Source: Pseudomonas fortuita (GTDB lineage: Bacteria > Pseudomonadota > Gammaproteobacteria > Pseudomonadales > Pseudomonadaceae). From it: a stretch of 64,000 nucleotides of DNA. The number at the start of each line of letters is the position of its first letter. The stretch's first letter is position 1. Below the pieces are notes generated by a model, which saw only the letters and a program-made list of their open reading frames with translations, was not told the DNA's origin and did not search any database. Shown piece by piece: positions 1 to 9,593 of this stretch. Where the stretch lies: the NCBI RefSeq assembly GCF_026898135.2, contig NZ_CP114035.2:62001-126000 (forward strand). Reading direction: 5' to 3'. Both the position numbers and the translations under genes were made by a program.

Positions 1-364
1 TGGCCTTGCCTGGGATATGCTGGGAGAAGCGCAGCTTGGCGCCGCTCTGGTCGATTTCCGACAGATCTACACCGCATTTCTTGGCAAAGCCAAGAGCAGC
101 CTGGGTCGGCTCGCCGTCTTTGAAAGCAGCCTGCAGGGGCGGGCCGTCGATATTGATGCTGCGGTCAGGCTGCTGCACGTCCAGCTGGCGGATCAGCACG
201 GCCAGGCGGCGCGGCGCGGCGTACACCTGCTTGCCGGTGTAGTTCAGGCCAGCGGCCTGCAGGCCTTTCTCGATGCCGGCCAGGAAGGCGTCGCCGAGGG
301 TGGCGAGGGCCTTGGGTGGCAGCTCTTCGGTGCCCAGTTCTACCAGGAAATCTTGAGCACTCAT
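1..364 (-). CDS. glyS: Glycyl-tRNA synthetase beta subunit, N-terminal part (cut by window edge)
   Basis: This is the beta chain of the tetrameric (alpha2beta2) bacterial glycyl-tRNA synthetase, which charges tRNA-Gly in the cytoplasm. Only about 121 N-terminal codons are present. They begin [20 protein letters not shown], the conserved start of the family. The ATG at 364-362 overlaps the TGA of glyQ (361-363) in an ATGA arrangement, so the two subunits are probably translationally coupled. The rest of the gene lies to the left of the window. Identification is firm from the N-terminus and from the linkage to glyQ. Confidence 0.96.
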   Translation of the reverse strand, partial: MSAQDFLVELGTEELPPKALATLGDAFLAGIEKGLQAAGLNYTGKQVYAAPRRLAVLIRQLDVQQPDRSINIDGPPLQAAFKDGEPTQAALGFAKKCGVDLSEIDQSGAKLRFSQHIPGKA

Positions 365-1308
365 TGTGCAGCCTCCAGCTTAGCCAACACTTCGTCACGC
401 AATTCAGGGGTGGCCATCGGGAAGCCCAGGCGTGCGCGGGCTTGCAGATAGCTTTGCGCCACGTCCCGGGCCAGGGTACGTACACGCAAGATGTAACGCT
501 GGCGCTCGGTTACCGAGATGGCGCGGCGGGCGTCCAGCAGGTTGAAGGTGTGCGAGGCCTTCAGGACCATTTCATAGGTCGGCAACGGCAGATCCAGCTT
601 GATCAGGCGGTTGGCTTCGCTTTCGTAGAAGTCGAACAGTTCGAACAGCTTGTCGACATTGGCGTGCTCGAAGTTGTAGGTCGACTGCTCCACCTCGTTC
701 TGGTGGAACACGTCGCCATAGGTGACTTTGCCAAACGGGCCGTCGGCCCACACCAGGTCGTACACCGAGTCGACGCCCTGGATGTACATGGCCAGGCGCT
801 CCAGGCCGTAGGTGATTTCACCGGTGACCGGGTAGCACTCGATACCGCCTACCTGCTGGAAGTAGGTGAACTGGGTGACTTCCATCCCGTTGAGCCAGAT
901 TTCCCAGCCCAGACCCCAGGCGCCGAGGGTCGGCGATTCCCAGTTGTCTTCGACGAAGCGGATGTCGTGCACCAGCGGATCCAGGCCGATGGCTTTCAGC
1001 GAGCCGAGGTACAGCTCCTGGAAGTTGGCCGGGTTGGGCTTGAGCACGACCTGGAACTGGTAGTAGTGCTGCAGGCGGTTTGGGTTTTCGCCATACCGCC
1101 CGTCGGCAGGGCGACGGCTAGGCTGCACGTAGGCGGCGTTCCAGGTTTCTGGGCCGACGGCGCGCAGGAACGTGGCGGTATGGAAAGTGCCGGCGCCTAC
1201 TTCCATATCGTAGGGCTGAAGCACCACACAACCTTGAGCTGCCCAGTAGTTCTGCAGGGCGAGGATCAGGTCTTGGAAGGTACGCACGGCTGGCGTAGGC
1301 TGGCTCAC
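361..1308 (-). CDS. glyQ: Glycyl-tRNA synthetase alpha subunit
   Basis: This is the catalytic alpha chain of tetrameric glycyl-tRNA synthetase (class II aminoacyl-tRNA synthetase), which makes glycyl-tRNA with the GlyS beta chain. The protein has the family hallmarks [13 protein letters not shown] near the start, [14 protein letters not shown], and the region around [21 protein letters not shown] place the start at the GTG at 1308-1306 (315 residues, beginning MSQPTPAV) because an AGGTGA Shine-Dalgarno sits just upstream. A GTG three codons earlier falls inside that Shine-Dalgarno and is less likely. The gene is co-transcribed with glyS through an ATGA overlap and is divergent from tag. Confidence 0.97.
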   Translation of the reverse strand: MSQPTPAVRTFQDLILALQNYWAAQGCVVLQPYDMEVGAGTFHTATFLRAVGPETWNAAYVQPSRRPADGRYGENPNRLQHYYQFQVVLKPNPANFQELYLGSLKAIGLDPLVHDIRFVEDNWESPTLGAWGLGWEIWLNGMEVTQFTYFQQVGGIECYPVTGEITYGLERLAMYIQGVDSVYDLVWADGPFGKVTYGDVFHQNEVEQSTYNFEHANVDKLFELFDFYESEANRLIKLDLPLPTYEMVLKASHTFNLLDARRAISVTERQRYILRVRTLARDVAQSYLQARARLGFPMATPELRDEVLAKLEAAQ

Positions 1309-1391
1309 GAAATTCACCTGTATCTGGGGATGCGGATGTAAAGAGCGGGAGTATAACCTGATTCGCCTCGCCCTCTACTCATTGGAGCCTT

Positions 1392-1961
1392 ATGCCACGC
1401 TGCTTTTGGTGTACCGACGATCCGTTGTACCAGGCCTACCATGACCAGGAATGGGGAACGCCACAGCGTGACCCGGCGTTGCTCTTCGAGATGCTTTTGC
1501 TCGAAGGGTTCCAGGCCGGGCTTTCGTGGATAACCGTTTTGCGCAAACGCGAGCGTTATCGCGAGGTGATGTACGGCTTCGACCCGGAAAAGCTGGCCGC
1601 CATGAGCGACGAGCGTATCGAAGAACTGATGCAGGATGCGGGTATCATCCGCAACCGCCTCAAGCTCAAGGCTGCGCGGCGCAATGCCCAGGCCTGGCGG
1701 GCTGTGGATAACCCGGCCGAATGGCTGTGGTCGTTCGTTGGCGGCGAGCCGAAGATCAACCACTTCAACGGGCGCGGCGACGTGCCGGCTATTACCGACG
1801 AAGCCAAGGCCATGAGCAAGGCCCTGCAGAAAGCCGGCTTCACCTTTGTCGGCCCGACCATCTGCTACGCCTTCATGCAGGCCACCGGCATGGTCATGGA
1901 CCACACCACCGATTGCGATCGCTATTCCACGCTAAGCGATTCAACAGGTACGATATTTTAA
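1392..1961 (+). CDS. tag: DNA-3-methyladenine glycosylase I
   Basis: The enzyme excises 3-methyladenine from alkylated DNA in base excision repair. The protein has 189 residues. It shows the Tag zinc ligands: C4 and H17 at the N-terminus, and H171 and C175 in MDHTTDCDRY. It also shows the GFQAGLSWITVLRKR helix and the VGPTICYAFMQATG segment. The final residues after DCDRY (about a dozen) run into AT-rich DNA that introduces the next orphan gene, so this tail may differ from relatives that lack that insertion. The gene is divergent from glyQ. A DnaA-box match (1703-1711) lies inside the coding sequence. Confidence 0.95.
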   Translation: MPRCFWCTDDPLYQAYHDQEWGTPQRDPALLFEMLLLEGFQAGLSWITVLRKRERYREVMYGFDPEKLAAMSDERIEELMQDAGIIRNRLKLKAARRNAQAWRAVDNPAEWLWSFVGGEPKINHFNGRGDVPAITDEAKAMSKALQKAGFTFVGPTICYAFMQATGMVMDHTTDCDRYSTLSDSTGTIF

Positions 1962-2041
1962 AAATATACCCACCCATGTTTATGTACATTTTGGTGGGGG
2001 TGGTTTAAATTCCTCTCTCGTCTACCTAAGAGGGGAGCATC

Positions 2042-2545
2042 ATGGCTGCCAAGATGAAATCGGGCACCTGGCAAGACTTTTCGCAGCGTTTTTTGCGTGC
2101 TCACGGCATGCCGGTAGGCTGTGAGCTACGCCTGTACAGGAAAGATGGGCGCAAAGTTCGTTCAGATCTTGGTATCAAGCGTAGAGCGATTAATCGTTCG
2201 AACATCACTGTATTGAAAGGAAGTGATCGCATTTCCGAACTCATTACGGATGCTGCTCGCCTTCTCTCAACAGATGTTCTTGCGCGTGGCTATGAGATGG
2301 GACTCTACAGCCCTGAAGGCGATCGTGTTTACGGGCAAACATACGTTGAGACAATCCGGTCATTGCAGGAGACAAAAAAGCAGGTTGACCCCATAGAGGT
2401 CTTCATCGATCTGCTTGAGGACGCGGGTGTTGATGACCTGACGCTTCGTCAAGTTGGTTCATTGTATTCGCGATTAAGCGAGATTTTCGACAATGGACAT
2501 TTTGAGAAAATGTTGTTGAAAGCCCCTGCTGCGCTGGGTAAGTGA
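2042..2545 (+). CDS. Orphan hypothetical protein in a low-GC segment
   Basis: This is a 167-residue soluble, basic protein that I do not recognise. No signal peptide, membrane helix or catalytic motif is obvious. It begins MAAKMKSGTWQDFSQRFLRA and has a charged middle with KDGRKVRSDLGIKRR. It has a good Shine-Dalgarno (GAGGGGAG before the ATG). Base composition is clearly more AT-rich than the neighbouring genes, codon use is unlike them, and the spacer upstream is AT-rich too. This suggests horizontal acquisition between tag and the acyltransferase gene. The open frame, ribosome binding site and stop make it a plausible real gene. Function is unknown. Confidence 0.7.
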   Translation: MAAKMKSGTWQDFSQRFLRAHGMPVGCELRLYRKDGRKVRSDLGIKRRAINRSNITVLKGSDRISELITDAARLLSTDVLARGYEMGLYSPEGDRVYGQTYVETIRSLQETKKQVDPIEVFIDLLEDAGVDDLTLRQVGSLYSRLSEIFDNGHFEKMLLKAPAALGK

Positions 2546-2668
2546 TTTGTGGCCAGGAGGTTACGGACACCGACGGGACGCCTTTAGCAAACTGCTTCGG
2601 ACCAATACGCTACTGCGCTGCAGTCGACCAGTTACAATGCGCGCCTTGCTGAAATAAGGAATTCGCCT

Positions 2669-3556
2669 GTGGAAAAGTTCAAGGGCGCCCTGATGGTCGG
2701 GGTGCTGCGCCTGTTTGCCAAGCTGCCCTGGGGCGCTGTACAGCGCGTCGGCGCGGGTATCGGTTGGCTGATGTGGAAAGTGCCCAATGGTTCGCGCAAC
2801 GTGGTGCGGATCAACCTGGCCAAGTGTTTCCCGGAGATGGACCCGGTTGCCCGTGAGCAGCTGGTTGGCCAGGCGCTGCGGGATATTGGCAAATCCTTTG
2901 TCGAAAGTGCCTGTGCCTGGATCTGGCCGCCGCAGCGTTCGCTGGAGCTGGTCAAGGAAGTGCACGGCCTGGAAGTGCTTGAGCAGGCTCTGGCCTCGGG
3001 CAAGGGCGTGGTGGGGATCACCAGCCACCTGGGCAACTGGGAAGTGCTGAACCACTTTTACTGTAACCAGTGCAAACCGATCATCTTCTATCGCCCGCCG
3101 AAGCTCAAAGCGGTGGATGACCTGTTGCGCGAGCAGCGTGTGCAGATGGGCAACCGCGTGGCGCCGTCGACCAAGGAAGGCATTCTCAGCGTGATCAAGG
3201 AAGTGCGCCGCGGTGGCCAGGTGGGTATTCCTGCCGACCCGGAGCCGGCCGAATCGGCAGGGGTGTTTGTGCCGTTCCTGGGCACCCAGGCGCTGACCAG
3301 CAAGTTCGTGCCGAACATGTTGGCGGGTGGCAAGGCGGTGGGTGTGTTCCTGCATGCGCTGCGGCTGCCGGATGGTTCGGGCTTTCGGGTGATTCTGGAG
3401 GCAGCGCCGGAAGCGATGTACAGCACCGATGTGACCGAATCGGCGGCGGCGATGAGCAAGGTGGTCGAGCGCTATGTGCGCGAGTACCCCAGCCAGTACA
3501 TGTGGAGCATGAAACGCTTCAAGAAGCGCCCGGCTGGCGAGCCGCGCTGGTACTGA
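2669..3556 (+). CDS. Lipid A biosynthesis-type lauroyl acyltransferase (LpxL/HtrB family)
   Basis: This is a 295-residue membrane-associated acyltransferase of the LpxL/HtrB/MsbB superfamily, which transfers an acyl chain to lipid A precursors at the inner membrane. The catalytic HX4E motif is present as HLGNWE at residues 120-125. The hydrophobic N-terminal segment (ALMVGVLRLFAKLP) would anchor it. The start is the GTG at 2669, with AAGGA nine bases upstream. The gene is followed directly by a GC hairpin with a T-run and a REP pair. Pseudomonads carry more than one member of this family, so I give no symbol. The exact acceptor and acyl length cannot be read from the sequence. Confidence 0.88.
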   Translation: MEKFKGALMVGVLRLFAKLPWGAVQRVGAGIGWLMWKVPNGSRNVVRINLAKCFPEMDPVAREQLVGQALRDIGKSFVESACAWIWPPQRSLELVKEVHGLEVLEQALASGKGVVGITSHLGNWEVLNHFYCNQCKPIIFYRPPKLKAVDDLLREQRVQMGNRVAPSTKEGILSVIKEVRRGGQVGIPADPEPAESAGVFVPFLGTQALTSKFVPNMLAGGKAVGVFLHALRLPDGSGFRVILEAAPEAMYSTDVTESAAAMSKVVERYVREYPSQYMWSMKRFKKRPAGEPRWY

Positions 3557-3563
3557 GATTTCT

Positions 3564-3722
3564 GGGGGCGCTTTGCGCCCCTTTCGCGGGACAAGCCCGC
3601 TCCCACATGGGATCGCGGTCACCTGAACGAGCGGCCTTGTGTCGCGATGTTCAGCGCAGCCCACGCTATCTCTGTGGGAGCGGGCTTGCCCCGCGAATGG
3701 GCTGCAAAGCAGCCCCGGCAAT
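3564..3722. repeat. REP pair with flanking GC hairpins, including a terminator
   Basis: Two REP elements in inverted orientation (GCGGGACAAGCCCGCTCCCACA near 3585-3607 and its reverse near 3672-3696) fill the gap between two convergent genes. At the left edge, GGGGCGC-TTT-GCGCCCC followed by TTT (3565-3584) can act as an intrinsic terminator for the acyltransferase gene. At the right edge, GGGCTGCAAAGCAGCCC forms a matching hairpin in front of the TPR gene's stop codon. Confidence 0.85.
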
Positions 3723-3723
3723 C

Positions 3724-4032
3724 TCAGGCCTTGTTGAGCTTCTTCAGGAATACGGCCATCTCCTTCTCGGCCTGCTTGTCCCCATGGGCCTGCGCCGCCA
3801 CGATCCCGTCTTCCCAGGCCCTGCGCGCTGCCGCCAGGTCACCCTGCAACTGATGCGCTTTGCCCAGTAACTTCCACGCTGCGGAGTACTTGGGATCCTG
3901 CTCCACACACCGTGCCAGGTGCACCGCCGCTTCAGCGCCATTGCCTTCATCCAGCCAGGCCTTCCCCAGCCCGAACCGCAGCAATGGGTTATCCACACCC
4001 TTGGCCAGCATCTTCTCCAGCGATTCGCGCAT
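3724..4032 (-). CDS. Small tetratricopeptide-repeat protein
   Basis: This is a 102-residue protein made almost wholly of TPR-like helix pairs. FGLGKAWLDEGNGAEAAVHLARCVEQDPKY and the following AAWKLLGKAHQLQGDLAAARRAWEDGI match the TPR pattern of small residues at positions 8 and 20. It has no signal peptide, so it is probably a cytoplasmic adaptor. It lies 11 bp downstream of trkA and is probably in the same transcript. The partner is unknown. A DnaA-box match (3989-3997) lies within the gene. Confidence 0.85.
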   Translation of the reverse strand: MRESLEKMLAKGVDNPLLRFGLGKAWLDEGNGAEAAVHLARCVEQDPKYSAAWKLLGKAHQLQGDLAAARRAWEDGIVAAQAHGDKQAEKEMAVFLKKLNKA

Positions 4033-4043
4033 GCCCTCTTCTC

Positions 4044-5417
4044 CTAGAAGAAACTCAAGCCAACGTGGAACAGCTTCTCCACATCCCGAATGTGTTTTTT
4101 ATCCACAACGAACAGGATCACATGGTCACCCGACGCGATCACGGTGTCGTCGTGGGCGATCATCACCTCTTCGTCGCGGATGATGGCGCCGATGGTGGTA
4201 CCCGGTGGCAGGGCGATGTCTTCGATGGCCTTGCCCACAACCTTGCTCGACTTCGAATCCCCGTGCGCCACCGCCTCGATGGCCTCGGCCGCACCACGGC
4301 GCAGCGAGTGCACGCTGACAATGTCACCCCGGCGCACGTGCGCAAGCAGGGTGCCGATGGTGGCCAGCTGCGGGCTGATGGCGATGTCGATATCACCGCC
4401 CTGCACCAGGTCGACATAGGCCGGGTTGTTGATGATGGTCATTACCTTGCCCGCGCCCAGGCGCTTGGCCAGCAGCGACGACATGATGTTGGCTTCGTCA
4501 TCGTTGGTCAGGGCCAGGAAGATGTCGGCGTCGGCGATGTTCTCTTCGAGCATCAAGTCCTTGTCCGAGGCGCTGCCCTGCAGCACCACAGTGCTTTCCA
4601 GGGTATCGGAGAGGTGCCGGCAGCGGGCCGGGTTCATCTCGATGATCTTCACCTGGTAGCGGCTCTCGATGGCTTCGGCCAGGCGTTCGCCGATCTGCCC
4701 ACCGCCGGCGATCACAATGCGTTTATTGGTTTCGTCGATGCGGCGCAGCTCGCCCATCACGGCGCGGATGTCCTTCTTGGCGGCGATGAAGAACACTTCG
4801 TCGTCAGCTTCGATCACCGTGTCGCCACGTGGGGTGATTGGCCGGTCGCGGCGGAAGATCGCCGCCACGCGGGTGTCGACGTTGGGCATGTGCGCGCGGA
4901 TCTGGCGCAACTGCTGGCCGACCAGTGGGCCGCCGTAGTAAGCCTTCACCGCCACAAGCTGGGCCTTGCCTTCGGCGAAGTCGATCACCTGCAGTGAGCC
5001 TGGGTGTTCGATCAGGCGCTTGATGTAGTTGGTCACCACTTGCTCTGGGCTGATCAGCACGTCGACCGGGATATGGTCGTTGTCGAACAACTCTTCGCGT
5101 GTCAGGTAGGACGATTCACGCACCCGGGCGATCTTGGTCGGGGTGTGGAACAGCGAATAGGCCACCTGACAGGCGACCATGTTGGTTTCGTCGCTGTTGG
5201 TCACTGCCACCAGCATGTCGGCGTCGTCGGCACCGGCCTGGCGCAGCACCGTCGGCAGCGAACCGCGGCCCTGCACGGTACGGATGTCCAGGCGGTCACC
5301 GAGGTCGCGCAAGCGCTCGCCATCGGTGTCGACCACGGTGATGTCGTTGGCTTCGCTGGCCAGGTGCTCTGCCAGCGTACCGCCTACCTGCCCTGCGCCG
5401 AGGATGATGATCTTCAT
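4044..5417 (-). CDS. trkA: Trk potassium uptake system NAD-binding protein TrkA
   Basis: This is the cytoplasmic, nucleotide-binding regulatory subunit of the Trk K+ transporter. Its 457 residues form two tandem RCK modules. Each has a Rossmann glycine motif ([16 protein letters not shown] at the N-terminus and [17 protein letters not shown] about halfway), and each is followed by a TrkA_C domain. The length equals the usual family length of about 458. It lies downstream of rsmB on the same strand with a 23-bp gap, the usual pseudomonad fmt-rsmB-trkA arrangement. Confidence 0.96.
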   Translation of the reverse strand: MKIIILGAGQVGGTLAEHLASEANDITVVDTDGERLRDLGDRLDIRTVQGRGSLPTVLRQAGADDADMLVAVTNSDETNMVACQVAYSLFHTPTKIARVRESSYLTREELFDNDHIPVDVLISPEQVVTNYIKRLIEHPGSLQVIDFAEGKAQLVAVKAYYGGPLVGQQLRQIRAHMPNVDTRVAAIFRRDRPITPRGDTVIEADDEVFFIAAKKDIRAVMGELRRIDETNKRIVIAGGGQIGERLAEAIESRYQVKIIEMNPARCRHLSDTLESTVVLQGSASDKDLMLEENIADADIFLALTNDDEANIMSSLLAKRLGAGKVMTIINNPAYVDLVQGGDIDIAISPQLATIGTLLAHVRRGDIVSVHSLRRGAAEAIEAVAHGDSKSSKVVGKAIEDIALPPGTTIGAIIRDEEVMIAHDDTVIASGDHVILFVVDKKHIRDVEKLFHVGLSFF

Positions 5418-5440
5418 CCGCTACTCCCTACCGTTTGGTC

Positions 5441-6751
5441 TTATCCGCGTGAGGCGGCGATCTTGATCAGCTTGGCATAGTAGAAGCCGTCGTGGCCGCC
5501 CTCCTGGGCCAGCAACTGGCGGCCGTGGGGCTGGCGCAGGCCGGCCTCGGTGGCCAGGTCCAGTTCACGGGCGCCCGGGGTGCGGGCCAGGAATGCGCCG
5601 ATCACGTCGGTATTCTCGGTCGGCAGGCTGGAGCAGGTGGCGTACAGCAGCATGCCGCCTACTTCCAGGGTCGGCCACAGGGCGTCGAGAAGCTCGCCTT
5701 GCAGTGTTGCCAGGGCCGGGATGTCGTCGGCCTGGCGGGTCAGCTTGATGTCCGGGTGACGGCGGATTACGCCGGTGGCCGAACACGGCGCGTCGAGCAG
5801 GATGCGCTGGAACGGCTTGCCGTCCCACCAGCTGGCGGTGTCGCGGGCATCGCAGGCGATCAGCTCGGCGTCCAGTTGCAGGCGGTCGAGGTTCTCGCGC
5901 ACGCGGGTCAGGCGCTTGGCTTCAAGGTCGATGGCCACCATCTGCGCCAGGCCGGCTTCGGCCTCCAGCAAGTGGCAGGTTTTGCCCCCTGGGGCGCAGC
6001 AGGCGTCCAGTACGCGCTGGCCGGGGGCCAGTTCGAGCAAGTCGGCAGACAGCTGCGCGGCTTCGTCCTGCACGCTCACCCAGCCTTCGGCGAAGCCGGG
6101 CAGGCCGCGCACGTCGCAGGCCTCGGCCAGCACGATGCCGTCACGGCTGTACTGGCAGGCGCTGGCGTCAATGCCCGCGTCGGCCAGCAGTGCAAGGTAC
6201 GCATCGCGGCTGTGGTGACGGCGGTTGACCCGCAGAATCATCGGCGGGTGGGCGTTGTTGGCGGCGCAAATGGCTTCCCACTGCTCCGGCCAGAAGGCTT
6301 TCAGTGCCTTCTGCAGCCAGCGCGGGTGGGCGGTGCGTACCACTGGGTCGCGCTCCATGCCGGCGAGCAGTGCTTCGCCTTCGCGCTGGGCGCGGCGCAG
6401 CACGGCATTGAGCAGGCCCTTGGCCCACGGCTTTTTCAGCTTGTCGGCACACCCCACGGTTTCGCCGATGGCGGCGTGGGCCGGAATGCGGGTGTAGAAC
6501 AACTGGTAAAGGCCGACCAGCAGCAGCGCCTGCACATCGGCGTCGGCGGCCTTGAAAGGCTTTTGCAGCAGTTGCGCGGCCAGCAGGTCGAGGCGTGGCT
6601 GCCAGCGTGCGGTGCCGAACGCCAAGTCCTGGGTCAGGCCACGGTCGCGTTCATCGACCTTGTCCAGTTGTGCTGGCAGCGAGCTGTTCAGCGAGGCCTT
6701 GCCACTGAGTACAGCGGCAAGGGCACGGGCAGCGCCGAGACGTGGGTTCAT
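5441..6751 (-). CDS. rsmB: 16S rRNA (cytosine(967)-C5)-methyltransferase RsmB
   Basis: RsmB (Sun/Fmu) methylates C967 of 16S rRNA using SAM. The 436-residue protein starts at [16 protein letters not shown] much longer open frame exists upstream but lies over fmt and has no family similarity. There is an N-terminal NusB-like RNA-binding domain. It is followed by the methyltransferase core with [15 protein letters not shown] (SAM site), DAPCSATG (motif IV with its cysteine) and YATCSSLP (catalytic cysteine, motif VI). The ATG (6751-6749) overlaps the fmt TGA as ATGA, giving a tightly coupled fmt-rsmB unit. Confidence 0.96.
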   Translation of the reverse strand: MNPRLGAARALAAVLSGKASLNSSLPAQLDKVDERDRGLTQDLAFGTARWQPRLDLLAAQLLQKPFKAADADVQALLLVGLYQLFYTRIPAHAAIGETVGCADKLKKPWAKGLLNAVLRRAQREGEALLAGMERDPVVRTAHPRWLQKALKAFWPEQWEAICAANNAHPPMILRVNRRHHSRDAYLALLADAGIDASACQYSRDGIVLAEACDVRGLPGFAEGWVSVQDEAAQLSADLLELAPGQRVLDACCAPGGKTCHLLEAEAGLAQMVAIDLEAKRLTRVRENLDRLQLDAELIACDARDTASWWDGKPFQRILLDAPCSATGVIRRHPDIKLTRQADDIPALATLQGELLDALWPTLEVGGMLLYATCSSLPTENTDVIGAFLARTPGARELDLATEAGLRQPHGRQLLAQEGGHDGFYYAKLIKIAASRG

Positions 6752-7680
6752 TGGCCCAGCACCTTGCCAGCGGCGAACTTCTCGCGGCGGCTGTTGAACA
6801 GGTCGCTGAAGTTCAGCGCCTTGCCGCCGGGCAATTGCAGGCGGGTCAGGCTCAGCGCCTGGTCGCCGCACGCAACGACCAGGCCGTCCTTGCTGGCGGA
6901 CAGGATTTCGCCCGGGGCGCCCTTGCCTGTGGACAAGTTGGCGGCCAGCACCTTCACGCTTTCGCCATCGAGGGTGCTGTGGCACACCGGCCACGGGTTG
7001 AAGGCGCGGATCAGGCGCTCCAGCTCGACGGCCGGGCGGGTCCAGTCAATGCGCGCCTCGTCCTTGTTCAGCTTGTGGGCGTAGGTGGCCAGGGCATCGT
7101 CTTGCGTTTCACCTTGCAGCGAACCGTCGGCGAGGCCAGCGATGGCCTGAACGACTGCGGGCGGGCCCATTTCGGCCAGGCGATCATGCAAGGTGCCGCC
7201 GGTGTCGTCGGCGCTGATCGGGGTGACCACCTTGAGCAGCATTGGGCCGGTGTCCAGGCCAGCTTCCATGCGCATCACGGTTACCCCGCTCTCGGCGTCG
7301 CCGGCTTCCACGGCGCGCTGGATCGGCGCCGCACCGCGCCAGCGTGGCAGCAGGGAGGCGTGGCTGTTGATGCAGCCCAGGCGCGGGATATCCAGCACTG
7401 CCTGCGGCAGGATCAGGCCGTAGGCGACCACCACCATCAGGTCCGGCTGCAGCGCGGCCAGTTCGGCCTGGGCATCGGCGTTGCGCAGGGTCTGCGGCTG
7501 GAACACCGGGATGTCATGGGCGACGGCCAGTGCCTTGACCGCACTTGGCATCAGCTTCTGGCCACGACCGGCCGGGCGGTCGGGCTGGGTGTAGACGGCC
7601 ACGATCTCGTACGGGCTGTCGAGCAGGGCCTTGAGGTGTTCGGCGGCAAACTCTGGAGTGCCTGCAAAGACGATGCGCAT
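6748..7680 (-). CDS. fmt: Methionyl-tRNA formyltransferase
   Basis: Fmt formylates Met-tRNAi from 10-formyl-tetrahydrofolate to make the initiator tRNA. The protein has 310 residues, starting [16 protein letters not shown]. The catalytic/folate signature [20 protein letters not shown] and the C-terminal tRNA-binding domain are present. It is downstream of def (peptide deformylase), the standard functional pairing. However, a minus-strand hairpin with a U-tract lies in the def-fmt gap, so fmt may be partly uncoupled from def. Confidence 0.97.
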   Translation of the reverse strand: MRIVFAGTPEFAAEHLKALLDSPYEIVAVYTQPDRPAGRGQKLMPSAVKALAVAHDIPVFQPQTLRNADAQAELAALQPDLMVVVAYGLILPQAVLDIPRLGCINSHASLLPRWRGAAPIQRAVEAGDAESGVTVMRMEAGLDTGPMLLKVVTPISADDTGGTLHDRLAEMGPPAVVQAIAGLADGSLQGETQDDALATYAHKLNKDEARIDWTRPAVELERLIRAFNPWPVCHSTLDGESVKVLAANLSTGKGAPGEILSASKDGLVVACGDQALSLTRLQLPGGKALNFSDLFNSRREKFAAGKVLGQ

Positions 7681-7699
7681 GGAGTTCTCGCTTCAAAAT

Positions 7700-7727
7700 A
7701 GAAAAAGGCTTGCCGGAGCAAGCCTTC
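7700..7727 (-). terminator. Intrinsic terminator-like hairpin between def and fmt
   Basis: Read on the minus strand, AAGGCTTG-CTCCGG-CAAGCCTT is a perfect 8-bp stem followed by a run of Ts. It lies just past the def stop codon and just before the fmt start, so it would end or attenuate transcription from def. Confidence 0.65.
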
Positions 7728-7740
7728 AGGAAGGGGGGGA

Positions 7741-8247
7741 TCAGGCTTGCTGGCGGTGCTGCTTTTCCAGCTTCTTCTTGATCCGGTCGCGTTTGAGCTG
7801 CGACAGGTAGTCAACGAACAGCTTGCCGTTGAGGTGATCGAATTCGTGCTGCACGCACACCGCCAGCAGGCCTTCGCATTCCAGCTCGAACGGCTTGCCG
7901 TCGCGGTCCTGGGCCTTGACCCGTACACGCAGCGGGCGGTCGACGTTCTCATAGAAGCCAGGCACCGACAGGCAGCCTTCCTGGTACTGGCCCATGTCGT
8001 GGGTCAGCTCTTCGACCGTGGGGTTGATAAAGACGCGCGGCTCGCTGCGGTCTTCGCTGAGGTCCATGACCACGACCTGCAGGTGCACGTTGACCTGGGT
8101 GGCGGCCAGGCCGATACCAGGGGCTTCGTACATGGTTTCAAACATGTCGTCGATCAGCTGACGCAGGGCGTCGTCGAACTCCGTCACCGGTTTGGCGATA
8201 GTGCGCAGGCGCGGGTCCGGGAATTCGAGAATGTTCAAGATGGCCAT
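7741..8247 (-). CDS. def: Peptide deformylase
   Basis: This metalloenzyme removes the N-formyl group from nascent proteins. The protein has 168 residues. All three deformylase motifs are present: GIGLAATQ (motif I), EGCLSVP (motif II, with the metal-ligand cysteine) and QHEFDHLNG (motif III, HEXXH). The start codon is ATG with a conventional N-terminus, [15 protein letters not shown]. It is divergent from dprA across a 206-bp gap that carries a DnaA box. Confidence 0.97.
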   Translation of the reverse strand: MAILNILEFPDPRLRTIAKPVTEFDDALRQLIDDMFETMYEAPGIGLAATQVNVHLQVVVMDLSEDRSEPRVFINPTVEELTHDMGQYQEGCLSVPGFYENVDRPLRVRVKAQDRDGKPFELECEGLLAVCVQHEFDHLNGKLFVDYLSQLKRDRIKKKLEKQHRQQA

Positions 8248-8399
8248 AAGGTCAGGCAGTCACTGTGCGTTCGGTTGAAAACTGAGCACACATAATAAAG
8301 GGAAACGGGGATTTCGGCACCTGGCAAGCTCGTCTAGGGTGTCTATGGGCTTGATAGCCCCCAGCCAATGGACAGGTTTTCAAAGTGTTACTCACAGAG

Positions 8400-8408
8400 T
8401 TATCCACA
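8400..8408 (+). promoter_or_regulatory. DnaA-box consensus (TTATCCACA) in the def-dprA gap
   Basis: This is an exact TTATCCACA in the divergent intergenic region, about 45 bp before the dprA start. It is the only one of the 13 exact matches in the first 22 kb that is clearly intergenic. DnaA could influence transcription of dprA or def here, or the site may be part of the DnaA-box cluster described under findings. Confidence 0.6.
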
Positions 8409-8453
8409 GGTTGTGCCACGTAGATGGCCCTGTTTCGATCAAGGACGATCCCC

Positions 8454-9551
8454 ATGCCCAGTTACCATTCGTCGCTCTGCCCGCCTGCCGAACTGGAGGC
8501 GCGATTACGCCTGCATCGCCTGCCCGAGACAGGACTGCGACGTTTTCGCACCTTGCTGGATGCGTTCGGCAGCGCCTCTAGCGCGCTTAGCGCTCCCGGT
8601 TCGGCCTGGCGAGCGTTGGGCATCCCCCAAGCCACCATCGATGCCCGGCGCAGTGCCGAGGTCCGCGATGGCGCGCTGGCCGCAATGGCCTGGTTAGAGC
8701 GCCCCGGCCAGCATTTGCTGATGTGGGACGGCCCTGGCTACCCAGCCTTGCTGGCAGAAATCGACGATGCCCCGCCGCTGCTTTTTGTTGCTGGCGACCC
8801 GGCCTTGCTCGACCGCCCTCAGTTGGCCATCGTGGGCAGCAGACGTGCCACACCCCCGGCGCTCGACACAGCCCGGGCATTTTCCCGCTACCTTGCGCAG
8901 GCAGGTTTCACCATTACCAGCGGGCTGGCGGTAGGCGTCGACGGTGCCGCTCATCGGGCTGCGTTGCAGGCTGGTGGGTGCACGATTGCCGTGCTCGGCA
9001 CGGGGCTGCAAAAACTTTATCCACAGCGCCATCAAGAGCTTGCGCAGGCGATGATCGACAACGGCAGTGCGCTGGTTTCCGAGTATCCGCTGGACGCCGG
9101 GCCACTGCCCGGCAACTTCCCACGGCGCAACCGCATCATCAGCGGCTTGTCGCTGGGCGTGCTGGTGGTCGAGGCCAGCTTGGCCAGTGGCTCGCTCATC
9201 ACGGCGCGCCTGGCGGCCGAGCAAGGCCGTGAGGTGTATGCCATTCCGGGTTCCATTCACCACCCGGGGGCCAAGGGCTGTCACCAGCTGATCCGTGACG
9301 GGGCGCTGCTGGTGGAAAGTGTGGAGCAGATCCTGGAAAGCCTGAAGGGTTGGCAGAACCTGCCGCCTGCAGTTGTGGACAGGTTCGACCATCCCCTGCT
9401 TGCCCTGCTGCATGCAGCGCCTCAAACCAGCGAAAGCCTCGCACACTGCAGCGAGCTGCCGCTGGCCGAAGTGTTGGCGCAGCTGACCGAGCTGGAGCTG
9501 GAAGGCCGGGTCAGCAATGAAGCGGGGCGTTGGTTTGCCCGCGCGGGCTAA
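8454..9551 (+). CDS. dprA: DNA processing protein DprA/Smf
   Basis: DprA binds incoming single-stranded DNA and loads RecA during transformation. It is also widely conserved in species not known to be competent. I choose the ATG at 8454 (365 residues, MPSYHSSLCPPAELEARL), preceded by AAGGAC. An in-frame ATG ten codons upstream is possible. The Rossmann-like core is clear: GSRRATPPALDTARAF, TSGLAVGVDGAAHRAAL, FPRRNRIISGLS and EASLASGSLITARLA. A C-terminal winged-helix region follows. tsaC lies 42 bp downstream on the same strand. Confidence 0.95.
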   Translation: MPSYHSSLCPPAELEARLRLHRLPETGLRRFRTLLDAFGSASSALSAPGSAWRALGIPQATIDARRSAEVRDGALAAMAWLERPGQHLLMWDGPGYPALLAEIDDAPPLLFVAGDPALLDRPQLAIVGSRRATPPALDTARAFSRYLAQAGFTITSGLAVGVDGAAHRAALQAGGCTIAVLGTGLQKLYPQRHQELAQAMIDNGSALVSEYPLDAGPLPGNFPRRNRIISGLSLGVLVVEASLASGSLITARLAAEQGREVYAIPGSIHHPGAKGCHQLIRDGALLVESVEQILESLKGWQNLPPAVVDRFDHPLLALLHAAPQTSESLAHCSELPLAEVLAQLTELELEGRVSNEAGRWFARAG

Positions 9552-9593
9552 GTACACTGCGCATAAGCAAGGTATTCAGGCGGAGAAGCAGCA

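Noticed and set aside
316..1341. 341-codon open frame opposite glyQ
   Set aside because: Pure antisense shadow of a well-identified gene in GC-rich DNA; low-complexity composition and no family similarity.
1962..2041. Intrinsic terminator for tag at CCCACC...GGTGGG
   Set aside because: Stem of six with a 17-nt loop and no clean T-run; too weak to call.
5492..7084. 530-codon plus-strand frame opposite rsmB and fmt
   Set aside because: Antisense to two genes with full motif sets; no ribosome binding site or recognisable domain.
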